Of a DNA stretch of 19,740 bases, positions 1 to 6,033 are shown piece after piece. The position numbers and the translations under genes are program-made. The stretch spans positions 1 to 19,740 of the forward strand of contig JBICIG010000016.1 in assembly GCA_043101605.1 (NCBI GenBank), written 5' to 3'. Each line of letters starts with the position of its first letter. Positions within the stretch are counted from its first letter, which is position 1. Source of the stretch: JBICIG01 sp043101605. GTDB taxonomy: Bacteria; Planctomycetota; Phycisphaerae; Phycisphaerales; UBA1924. The notes below the pieces were generated by a model that did no database searches, was not told where the DNA came from, and was given only the letters and a program-made list of their open reading frames with translations.

Positions 1-2
1 CG

Positions 3-137
3 GTGAGGCCGCACTCGGCCTTGGGGTACCGGGCCCCGGCCCCGGAAACGATCGCTGCAGGCCCGCCTTCCGCTCCGCTCCGGGCGGGCCTGCAGCGGGG
101 AGCGGACGCCCCCAAACTCTCATACACTGTGGACTGA
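3..137 (+). pseudogene. 3' end of IS3-family transposase (OrfB), cut by window edge
   Basis: The frame starting at base 3 reads VRPHSALGYRAPAPETIA and ends KLSYTVD at a TGA (135-137). RPHS-LGY-PA is the well-known C-terminal signature of IS3-group DDE transposases, just after the catalytic glutamate. Only 44 codons are visible; the rest lies left of the window, so I cannot tell whether the gene is intact. A perfect 15-bp inverted repeat lies inside the coding part. The sequence after the stop (about 138-157), read on the minus strand, begins TGACC and may be the right terminal repeat, which I cannot confirm without the left end. The family call rests on the short motif alone. Confidence 0.6.
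53..97. repeat. perfect 15-bp inverted repeat in the transposase 3' end
   Basis: Arms 53-67 and 83-97 are perfect reverse complements (CGCTGCAGGCCCGCC and its complement) around a 15-nt loop. There is no T-tract on either side, so it is not a standard terminator. It lies inside the transposase reading frame. Confidence 0.7.
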
Positions 138-322
138 ACGAAGGGGGAAGGTCAGCTTCAAGGAAGCTGGCGAACAGAGAGCTTTCGGTTCTGGTCATTG
201 GTCGTCTCCGAGCATTATGTGGGGCAAACAGGCAGAGTTACGGACAGCAAGAGGACTGCTCTTGGACGCCAACTGAACGGAGTCGCGCCGAAGAAGGGCT
301 CTTATGTGGCGTGGATATCTGG
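138..322. other. gene-free stretch after the IS3 remnant
   Basis: I see no credible gene here. Frames that cross it are antisense to the helix-turn-helix gene or have no start site. The first 20 bases may hold the end of the insertion sequence. Confidence 0.4.
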
Positions 323-817
323 TCATTCCGAACTCCGCAGACGACGGAAGACGGCTGCCACAAGCTCGCTGTCATCCCTTCCCTCGACCCCTTCCGGGAA
401 GCAGTCGCGCAGCGCCGCGTCAATGGCGGCGGGCTGCGGCTCAGCGATTCCGAGCCCCTTGAGCATCTCGGCTAGGTGCCTGATTCGCGGGTCCACAGCG
501 CGCGCTGTTGGTCTTTTTCGCGCGGAGGAAGAACGCCCCGGCGCCCGAGTCGGATTCCCGATGCGCTTCGGATAGAACAGAACCGGCTCGCCGTTGAGTC
601 CCAACCCCGACCGTCGAATCTCTAGGCACTGCTCCTTGAGGCGCTCGTCATAGAACGGACGACGAGTCGCAATCAAGTAGATGGGCGGAGGGAACGTGCC
701 CGACTCCATCAGCGCGTAGAAACGGCTCCTCGACAATCCCACGGCACGAGCCATGTCTGCGACAGAGAGGTTGCTCCGTTGGCGCAGATACGCTGCATCA
801 TCACTTCTCCGCGTCAT
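323..817 (-). CDS. AlpA/MerR-like helix-turn-helix protein coupled to RuvB-like ATPase
   Basis: This 164-aa protein has a helix-turn-helix at about residues 17-50 (LSVADMARAVGLSRSRFYAL), followed by a conserved-looking stretch (RRPFYDERLKEQCLEIRRSG, then PVLFYPKR). I recall this stretch in small DNA-binding proteins of planctomycete mobile elements. The C-terminal 50 residues are acidic and helical. The start codon overlaps the stop of the upstream AAA+ gene as ATGA (814-817), and GGAGGG sits six bases before it, so the two are translationally coupled. A DNA-binding partner or regulator of the ATPase is a reasonable inference; the target is unknown. Confidence 0.75.
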   Translation of the reverse strand: MTRRSDDAAYLRQRSNLSVADMARAVGLSRSRFYALMESGTFPPPIYLIATRRPFYDERLKEQCLEIRRSGLGLNGEPVLFYPKRIGNPTRAPGRSSSARKRPTARAVDPRIRHLAEMLKGLGIAEPQPAAIDAALRDCFPEGVEGRDDSELVAAVFRRLRSSE

Positions 818-1806
818 CGAGATCCCTCCTCGCCGATATGAGCCCTCGAATCAGCGCACCCGCTTCGGACATGTTCAATGCCCTTGGACGTCAGGCTGCG
901 ACCGCGGTCATTCCGCTCGATGAGCCCGAGCCACAACAGATTTGGCTCGATGACGCGGCTTACGGCCTCGGGTGGTTGGCCAAGTCGTGACGCGATCACG
1001 GATAGTCGAGTCGGGCGTCGACTTGTCGCGAGGATGTCGAGGTACGACCTCGAATCGGCGTCGAGTCCGAGAGCATCGACCTGCTCAAGCTCGAACGCAT
1101 GCGTCGCATGCGCTGCTGTGATGGCCGAATCGCCCTCGGCGCGTCCTGAACGTCGGATGGAGTCCAAGAGTCGCAGGGCGAGCCTTGGCGTTCCGAAGCT
1201 CCGAACGGCGACGGCGTCGAGAACATCCTGCTCGACTTCCCAGCCGAGTTGCTGTGAGCGCTGGCGAAGGATGCGAGCGATGTCCGCAGCCTCGTACCTC
1301 CGAAGCTGGCAAATCATCTTCATACGGTCACGAAGCGGCGGAAGCAGACTTTGGGGGTCCGTTGTCGCCAGAATCAGCGTGAACGGTTCAATGTCGAGCT
1401 TGCTCAGGACCTGCCGCTCGGCATTGCCGATGAACACCTTGCCCTCGTCTAGCGCCTTGTACAGCGCCACCTGGACGGACGGGTCCGCCTCGTGGGCTTC
1501 GTCGATCATGATGACCGCTCGCGGACTCGTCGGGGTCATCAGTAGACCGTTGAGGCAGCCAACCCCGAAGATGGACTGCCCGAGGACTTCGTGGAACTCG
1601 CCCGCCATCTCGCGAGCGAGAACCTTCCCCAGCAGTGTCTTGCCCGTGCCGGGAGGACCGGTCAGCAACGTGTGCGGCAGGGGCTCGCTGTCTGCGAATG
1701 CCGCCTCCACCGCCACCTTGAGCTTGGCGACGACTTGGGGCTGTCCGATGACATGGTCGAGCGTGGGCGGACCGGCGTCGTTCGAGTTTCTGGATGGACT
1801 CGGCAT
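814..1806 (-). CDS. RuvB-like AAA+ ATPase
   Basis: A 330-aa AAA+ protein resembling the RuvB branch-migration motor. Visible motifs are Walker A GPPGTGKT (50-57), Walker B VIMIDEAHE (98-106, D102 and E103), sensor 1 ATTD (147-150), the LRDRM arginine-finger segment (159-163), and sensor 2 GTPRLALRLL (206-214, Arg208). A C-terminal winged helix (about 250-312) reads VIEPNLLWLGLIERNDRGR, matching the RuvB C-domain pattern. GGAGG lies five bases before the ATG. It is first in a two-gene unit with the helix-turn-helix gene. No RuvA or RuvC is nearby and the gene lies in a mobile island, so it is more likely an element-encoded motor (replication, recombination or defence) than the housekeeping ruvB. 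Confidence 0.85.
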   Translation of the reverse strand: MPSPSRNSNDAGPPTLDHVIGQPQVVAKLKVAVEAAFADSEPLPHTLLTGPPGTGKTLLGKVLAREMAGEFHEVLGQSIFGVGCLNGLLMTPTSPRAVIMIDEAHEADPSVQVALYKALDEGKVFIGNAERQVLSKLDIEPFTLILATTDPQSLLPPLRDRMKMICQLRRYEAADIARILRQRSQQLGWEVEQDVLDAVAVRSFGTPRLALRLLDSIRRSGRAEGDSAITAAHATHAFELEQVDALGLDADSRSYLDILATSRRPTRLSVIASRLGQPPEAVSRVIEPNLLWLGLIERNDRGRSLTSKGIEHVRSGCADSRAHIGEEGSR

Positions 1807-2170
1807 GGGATACCTCCGCCACTTGGGACTCGGCGTCTTCCGTATGTGGGAACGCGGGCGGGCACACCAGGCCCGTCAGGAGCGGGAGTCAAGCCAGGAT
1901 GAACACCATTTCCTTTAACAAGCCACCAGAGCGCTGACAGCATGACTTCCGCGTGAGTCCAAGAGATGCGCGCACTGTTGACACATTGACATGTGTCTGT
2001 CTAATGGTGATGGTTTCACGCCAGAGAAATCGTTGTCGCGAGAGTTTTCAGCGGCTCTCAGCGCTTCGGATTAGCACCCATCTTCCACGCGGACTTCGCG
2101 CAGGAAATCTTGGAGTGACCGCAACGCACCGCAACATTTCGGCGTGACCGCAACAACAAGCTGGCGTTTT
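1807..2170. promoter_or_regulatory. 364-bp intergenic region with dyad and direct repeats
   Basis: No gene is supported here. The region holds an 18-bp dyad, GACACAT-TGAC-ATGTGTC (1980-1997), overlapping two TTGACA hexamers (1978 and 1986). The 11-mer GTGACCGCAAC occurs at 2115-2125 and 2144-2154, with an extra CCGCAAC between. The promoter of the AAA+/helix-turn-helix unit must lie in or near it. Operator roles for these repeats are inferred only from their position. Confidence 0.5.
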
Positions 2171-3070
2171 TCAGCTTTCAACAGTCTGGAACTGCTGCCA
2201 ACGCTGCGTCAGCCAACGGCCGGTCTCGCGGAGTTCCGGGTCGATGGTCGAGTAGACCTTGCTGTTCGGCTTCAGGCCGATGCTCGTTGCCATCTTGACG
2301 ACAGACTCACGGCTCGGAGGTAGCTGCGCCTTGGTGGCCTTGCAGTTTCGCACAACGGCATGGTCGGTGAGACGTAGCAAGAAACGCGCCCACTGGCGAG
2401 CCTTCTCGACGTTCAGAGTCGAGGCCGCGTACCGATACTCGACGCGGGGCGACGGTCCGAACAGGTGGTTCCAGTTCGTGCCCGAGTGGCGAGGAAGCGA
2501 CTCGAGGCCGTGCTGTATGCAACGGAGGGTCCGACACTTCGCGAGTCGCCCGCTGATGTCCGGCATCGGCTGCGAGTAGTGCCCTGAACGGCGACTCGGG
2601 GGCAGAATGCTGTAGATGACCGACTCGTAGCGATGGATGGCGTTGTAGAGGCTGCGGACGACCGCCGGCCGACTGAGAGCCTCCTCCAACTCGACATGGA
2701 CATGGTGCCCGCATGAAGTGTTCACACGCCCACCGAGGTAGCGGACGATGTCGAGCATCTTCGGCACGACCCGCTCCCAGTCGTCCATGCCGCTGAGGAT
2801 GCGGGTCTTCGCTTCAACACTCACCCAGCGAATCCCTCGGTAACGGCTCTCGCCACGGACCGAGGCGTCGTACTCGATGCAGACGTCGGCTCCCGACGGG
2901 ACGGGCCGATGGCTGTAGCCGCGAACAACGCTCGGGACACCATTCGCGCTCAGCACCTGGGCGAGCGTGTTGCGGACATCATCGCTCCGCCCTGCGCCGA
3001 CTTGGGGCACCGCGAATTCGAACTCGACCCCAAGACGACGGCTGTTCCGGTTGAGCGTGGCTGTGAGCAT
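2171..3070 (-). CDS. amidoligase family protein (COOH-NH2 ligase, glutamine-synthetase fold)
   Basis: This 299-aa protein carries the landmarks of the Amidoligase_2 family (PF12224): GVEFEF (14-19) near the N-terminus, an acidic SVEAKTRILSG segment (about 85-95), CGHHVHVEL (120-128), and RVEYR (209-213). Members use ATP to join carboxyl and amino groups and are proposed to modify peptides or proteins. Their substrates are mostly unknown. The frame stays open to 3256, but the second of two ATGs (3070) has GGGAG five bases upstream and sits just before the conserved fold, so I prefer it; 3073 is the alternative. An XRE regulator lies upstream on the same strand. No obvious peptide substrate or partner ligase is adjacent. 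Confidence 0.75.
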   Translation of the reverse strand: MLTATLNRNSRRLGVEFEFAVPQVGAGRSDDVRNTLAQVLSANGVPSVVRGYSHRPVPSGADVCIEYDASVRGESRYRGIRWVSVEAKTRILSGMDDWERVVPKMLDIVRYLGGRVNTSCGHHVHVELEEALSRPAVVRSLYNAIHRYESVIYSILPPSRRSGHYSQPMPDISGRLAKCRTLRCIQHGLESLPRHSGTNWNHLFGPSPRVEYRYAASTLNVEKARQWARFLLRLTDHAVVRNCKATKAQLPPSRESVVKMATSIGLKPNSKVYSTIDPELRETGRWLTQRWQQFQTVES

Positions 3071-3265
3071 CATGTCTCCCGCACCTGCGTGCAGGACATG
3101 GCTCAGCACTCTGTCCGTATGTGGAGCATGGAGCCCCACCCCCACCCCCATACCCCTCTCTTCCTCTGAAGGGCACCCATCATTTTTGCGGAGCCTCAAA
3201 GACGGCACCGCCATATTTGTCAGGTTCGTGCTGGCTAACCGCCTTTTCCTTGTCAACCGCTACTG

Positions 3266-3505
3266 CTAAATCGGAAGACTGGGCATCATCTCGGCCGGCT
3301 GGACTTTCAGGGCCCGAGCCAACGCTTCAAGGGTCTCAAGGCGGACTGACCTTTTCCCTCTCTCGATGAGGCTGATGTGCGTGCGATGCAGTTTCGCCTC
3401 GAAGGCAAGGTCCTCCTGGGACAAGCCTCGCTCCTCTCGGAACGCCCGAAGTCGAGCCCCGAACTCGATGGCGAATGCTGAACGCTGCACCTTGACAGCG
3501 TCCAT
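3266..3505 (-). CDS. XRE-family helix-turn-helix regulator
   Basis: A compact 79-aa Cro/C1-type DNA-binding protein. The domain spans about residues 14-68: FGARLRAFREERGLSQEDLA, then KLHRTHISLIERGKR with the recognition helix, then LETLEALARALKV. It has no effector domain. It precedes the amidoligase on the same strand and probably controls it and itself. A pair of CAGACAATGCG direct repeats lies just upstream (3512-3537), between this gene and the divergent GYF gene, and is a natural operator candidate. Confidence 0.85.
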   Translation of the reverse strand: MDAVKVQRSAFAIEFGARLRAFREERGLSQEDLAFEAKLHRTHISLIERGKRSVRLETLEALARALKVQPAEMMPSLPI

Positions 3506-3511
3506 GCATGG

Positions 3512-3537
3512 CAGACAATGCGTCTACAGACAATGCG
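3512..3537. promoter_or_regulatory. paired 11-bp direct repeats, candidate XRE operator
   Basis: CAGACAATGCG occurs at 3512-3522 and again at 3527-3537, 15 bp apart. The pair lies in the 84-bp divergent space between the XRE gene and the GYF gene. Binding by the XRE protein is inferred from location. Confidence 0.45.
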
Positions 3538-3589
3538 CCACATTTGGGCCGTGGGCTAGATCGCGGACCACGAGTTGGAAGGGGAAATC

Positions 3590-4099
3590 ATGGCACCTGA
3601 TTCCAAGGCAATGCAGTACTTGGTGCGCCACGAAGACGGAACCGAGTCAGGCCCATACTCGGCATCTGCGCTGAAATCACTCGCTCAGAATGGGCGAGTC
3701 GGAAGTGAAGACCTGATTTCACCTGTCGGGTCAGATCGGTGGGCGAAGGCCTACAAAGTCAAAGGACTTGGTATCGAGCGCACACTTTCGTTGGCGGATG
3801 AACAAGGCCAATGGCTATACCAACTCGATGACGCAGAAATCGGCCCCGTGAGCAGCGACGTAATCCGACAGGTATTGCGCGGCACGAAACAGGGTCTCGA
3901 CACGCCTATCCGGCGTCCGCATGAACGAGGGTGGCATCCTGCGAGCTATTTTGGCGAGTTCACTTCCGTCGAAAGCGAACAACGAGTGACACCAAAGAAG
4001 CATGGCGCGACCATTGGGAAGCGGGTGCGGTGGATTTCTCTTGGTGTCGTTGTGATCGCCCTTCTCGGATACTTCGTCATCGTGACTGTACCTGAGTAG
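3590..4099 (+). CDS. GYF_2-domain membrane protein, N-terminal part (interrupted gene)
   Basis: This 169-aa product has two GYF_2-like modules. The first is at about residues 9-58 (YLVRHEDG...GPYSASALKSL...W). The second is at about 74-123 (WLYQLDDAEIGPVSSD...GWHPASYF). One membrane helix follows at about 147-166 (WISLGVVVIALLGYFVIV). GYF_2 modules are usually cytoplasmic protein-interaction domains tethered to the membrane. I place the start at ATG 3590, with GGAAGGGG six bases before it; a TTG at 3575 is in frame but precedes this site. The reading frame ends at TAG (4097-4099) right after the helix, yet the same frame continues openly for 143 more codons. The gene therefore looks broken or incompletely read. 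Confidence 0.65.
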   Translation: MAPDSKAMQYLVRHEDGTESGPYSASALKSLAQNGRVGSEDLISPVGSDRWAKAYKVKGLGIERTLSLADEQGQWLYQLDDAEIGPVSSDVIRQVLRGTKQGLDTPIRRPHERGWHPASYFGEFTSVESEQRVTPKKHGATIGKRVRWISLGVVVIALLGYFVIVTVPE

Positions 4100-4528
4100 C
4101 AGGCATTTCAAAGAGAGCTAGACCAGTTGGGCACCACCACCAGGGCGCAAGCCGAGCGCAGCGTTGAACTGACGGAGGACAAAGTCGAGCAACTACGAGG
4201 TATCCGAGTCAATGACGGTTGCATGACTGCGCGCGCTGTATACGCATTCCGCAACGAATGGAACATGCCCAAGCACTCAACCGATGCGCTCGACGAGCAG
4301 GTCAAGCAGACGGTCGATTCAATTCGTGAAAAAGACGATGGACTCCGAGATGCGGCGGCGATTCTTGGTGACTCCTTTACTGCGAACGTAGTCTTTCTCG
4401 ACGAAGGCCGGTTCGTTGCCGTCCAAGAGGTTCGCGGTGACGCGATTAGAGTGTTGTGGACTCCGTCAATAGATGGGCTTTCTGAGGGCTGGTTACACGT
4501 CAATGACCTAAAGCTTTCTGGCCCATAA
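4100..4528 (+). pseudogene. C-terminal part of the GYF-domain protein, severed by in-frame TAG
   Basis: Directly after the TAG the same frame reads QAFQRELDQLGTTTRAQAER and on to GWLHVNDLKLSGP at the 4528 stop, 142 residues without interruption. The first half looks like a coiled-coil stalk (charged heptads, RELDQL...SVELTEDKVEQLRG). The end (FVAVQEVRGDAIRVLWTPS) could be a small SH3-like beta domain. This is what one expects outside the membrane after the helix of the upstream part. A TTG at 4127 could restart translation, but no convincing ribosome site is visible. One base change (for example CAG or GAG to TAG) explains the split; a sequencing error or suppression is also possible. Confidence 0.6.
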
Positions 4529-4539
4529 GCGACTGTGGA

Positions 4540-4561
4540 AATCGGGTATCGCTACCCGATT
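4540..4561 (+). terminator. stem-loop after the GYF gene
   Basis: AATCGGGTA-TCGC-TACCCGATT is a perfect 9-bp stem with a four-base loop, 12 bases after the stop at 4528. It lacks a strong T-tract, so factor-independent termination is uncertain. Confidence 0.5.
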
Positions 4562-4631
4562 CTGTGTCCACATCTGGCCGAACTTGTCCACAAGAGCGCC
4601 ATTTTTGAGCCATGACGCCACTTTTTTTGGC

Positions 4632-4675
4632 GACTACGGATCAGGAGGTTGAGGGTTCGAATCCTTCCGCCCGTG
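4632..4675 (+). repeat. 3' fragment of tRNA-Arg(ACG), island attachment site
   Basis: The segment holds the 3' half of a tRNA: anticodon loop CTACGGA (4634-4640, anticodon ACG), 3' anticodon strand TCAGG, variable loop AGGTT, T-arm GAGGG-TTCGAAT-CCTTC (4651-4667), and a 7-nt acceptor strand plus G. The 5' half is absent; the sequence before 4632 cannot form the D-arm or acceptor. This is the classic scar at the distal end of an element integrated into a tRNA gene. The intact tRNA-Arg and integrase should lie left of the window. Confidence 0.75.
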
Positions 4676-4682
4676 CTTCTTC

Positions 4683-4701
4683 AAGCCCCGCAAAGGGGCT
4701 T
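4683..4701 (+). terminator. hairpin downstream of tRNA-Arg fragment
   Basis: AAGCCCC-GCAAA-GGGGCTT forms a 7-bp GC-rich stem eight bases after the tRNA fragment, as usual for a tRNA terminator. The T-tract is weak. It also lies between the fragment and the converging alcohol dehydrogenase gene. Confidence 0.55.
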
Positions 4702-4741
4702 GTCGCTTTCTGGGCCCCTCGAGAACACCCGCAGCCCCGCC

Positions 4742-5782
4742 TCACCCAAGCGTCGTCATATCGATCACGAACCGATACTTCACATCCGACCGCTGCATCC
4801 GCTCGTACGCCCGGTTGATGTCCGCCATCGCGATCTTCTCGATGTCCGACACGATCCCGTGCCTGCCGCAGAAATCCAGCATCTCCTGAGTCTCCCGCAG
4901 CCCGCCGATCAGCGACCCCGCCACCGAGCGCCGACCCATCACCAGCGGCCCCGTCCCCACACCCTCGAACTGACCCAGCAGCCCCACCACGCACATCACC
5001 CCGTCCACACGCAGCAGCGGCAGGTACGGGTTCACATCGTGCCCCACCGGGATCGTGTTCAGCAGGAAGTCGAACTTCCCGCCCCACGCCTCCATCGCCG
5101 ACTCGTCCGTCGACAACAGTACCTCGTCCGCCCCAAGCTTCTTCGCGTCCTCGCGCTTCTCGGCCGACCGCGTGATCATCACCGTCCGCGCCCCCATCGC
5201 GTGCGCAAACTTCACGCCCATGTGCCCAAGCCCGCCGAGCCCTATCACCCCCACCGTGCTCCCGGGGCCCACCTTCCAATGCGCCAGGGGCGAGTAGGTC
5301 GTGATCCCCGCGCACAGCAGCGGCGCCGCTCCCGCCGGGTCCAGGTTCTCCGGCACCCGCAACACAAAGTGCCGGTCCACCACGATCCCCTTCGAATACC
5401 CGCCGAAGGTCAGCCCGCCCGGATCTTCCGTCGGGCTCGAGTAAGTCATCACCATCGACGGGCAGTACTGCTCCAGGTCCTTCCCGCACGCCTCGCACCC
5501 ACGGCACGAACCCACCAGGCAGCCAACCCCCACCCGATCCCCGGGCTTGAGATCCCCGACCTCGCTCCCCACCTCCGTCACCCGCCCGATGATCTCGTGC
5601 CCCGGCACCAGCGGATATTGCGAAAAACCCCAGTCGTTCCGCGCCATGTGCAGGTCCGAATGGCACACCCCGCAGTAGTCGATCGCAATCCCCACATCCC
5701 GCGCCCCCACCGCGCGACGCTCGATCGAGAACGGCTTCAGATCAGACTTCGCATCGGCAGCGGCATACGCGGGCGTCGGCAT
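4742..5782 (-). CDS. zinc-dependent alcohol dehydrogenase / aldehyde reductase (cinnamyl-alcohol-dehydrogenase type)
   Basis: This 346-aa medium-chain dehydrogenase belongs to the CAD/YahK branch, which reduces aldehydes or oxidises alcohols with a nicotinamide cofactor. The catalytic zinc ligands are C40 (CGVCHSDLH), H62 (GHEIIG) and C157 (LLCAGIT). The structural zinc site is C93-x2-C96-x2-C99-x7-C107. The Rossmann motif is GLGGLG (181-186), followed by TRSAEKRED, where Ser and Arg favour NADPH in this branch. The start at 5782 has AGGAG six bases upstream; the frame is open further back, but through C-rich spacer with no start signal. The gene is a single cistron in the host DNA between the two islands. 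Confidence 0.93.
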   Translation of the reverse strand: MPTPAYAAADAKSDLKPFSIERRAVGARDVGIAIDYCGVCHSDLHMARNDWGFSQYPLVPGHEIIGRVTEVGSEVGDLKPGDRVGVGCLVGSCRGCEACGKDLEQYCPSMVMTYSSPTEDPGGLTFGGYSKGIVVDRHFVLRVPENLDPAGAAPLLCAGITTYSPLAHWKVGPGSTVGVIGLGGLGHMGVKFAHAMGARTVMITRSAEKREDAKKLGADEVLLSTDESAMEAWGGKFDFLLNTIPVGHDVNPYLPLLRVDGVMCVVGLLGQFEGVGTGPLVMGRRSVAGSLIGGLRETQEMLDFCGRHGIVSDIEKIAMADINRAYERMQRSDVKYRFVIDMTTLG

Positions 5783-5960
5783 GGAACACTCCTCTTCCGG
5801 TCTCTTTCCGGTTTCCTCACAGACCCGCCATTCTACAGCCCGCCTCCACCCCCCACCGATCCGCCTCCACCGGCCAACCCGACCCCCGCCGCGCCAAGCC
5901 GCCCGGACCCCGCCCAGCACAAGCCACCCCACCCCGCGCCCCCTACACTCCCCTCCGACC

Positions 5961-6033
5961 GGGGCGGTAACTCAATTGGTAGAGTGCCAGCTTTGCAAGC
6001 TGGAAGTTCGGGGTTCGAGTCCCCGTCGCTCCA
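5961..6033 (+). tRNA. tRNA-Ala(TGC)
   Basis: A complete 73-nt cloverleaf. The acceptor GGGGCGG (5961-5967) pairs with TCGCTCC (6026-6032), with two G-T pairs. The D-arm includes CTCAATTGGTAGAG. The anticodon arm is CCAGC-TTTGCAA-GCTGG (anticodon TGC), and the T-arm is CGGGG-TTCGAGT-CCCCG. CCA is not encoded. The 3' half from 5988 is the attachment site of the adjacent element and was probably supplied by it: G7 pairs with T6026 here but would pair with C in the displaced copy at 16884. The integrase gene ends inside this tRNA on the other strand. Confidence 0.95.

Larger units (their letters stand above)
1..4675. mobile_element. right part of an integrated island at tRNA-Arg (left end outside window)
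   Basis: The block carries a transposase remnant, a RuvB-like ATPase pair, an amidoligase with XRE regulator and a broken GYF gene. It ends at a tRNA-Arg 3' fragment, after which host-style genes begin. The fragment's orientation puts the intact tRNA to the left. No integrase is visible in the window, so the extent on that side is unknown. Confidence 0.55.

Noticed and set aside
878..1918. 346-codon plus-strand open frame
   Set aside because: It is antisense to the AAA+ gene, which has all its motifs and a proper ribosome site.
5972..6033. GLEPxTSSLQS as a conserved protein motif of the integrase
   Set aside because: The peptide is simply the antisense translation of the tRNA T-arm and anticodon arm, and also appears at the displaced copy for that reason.
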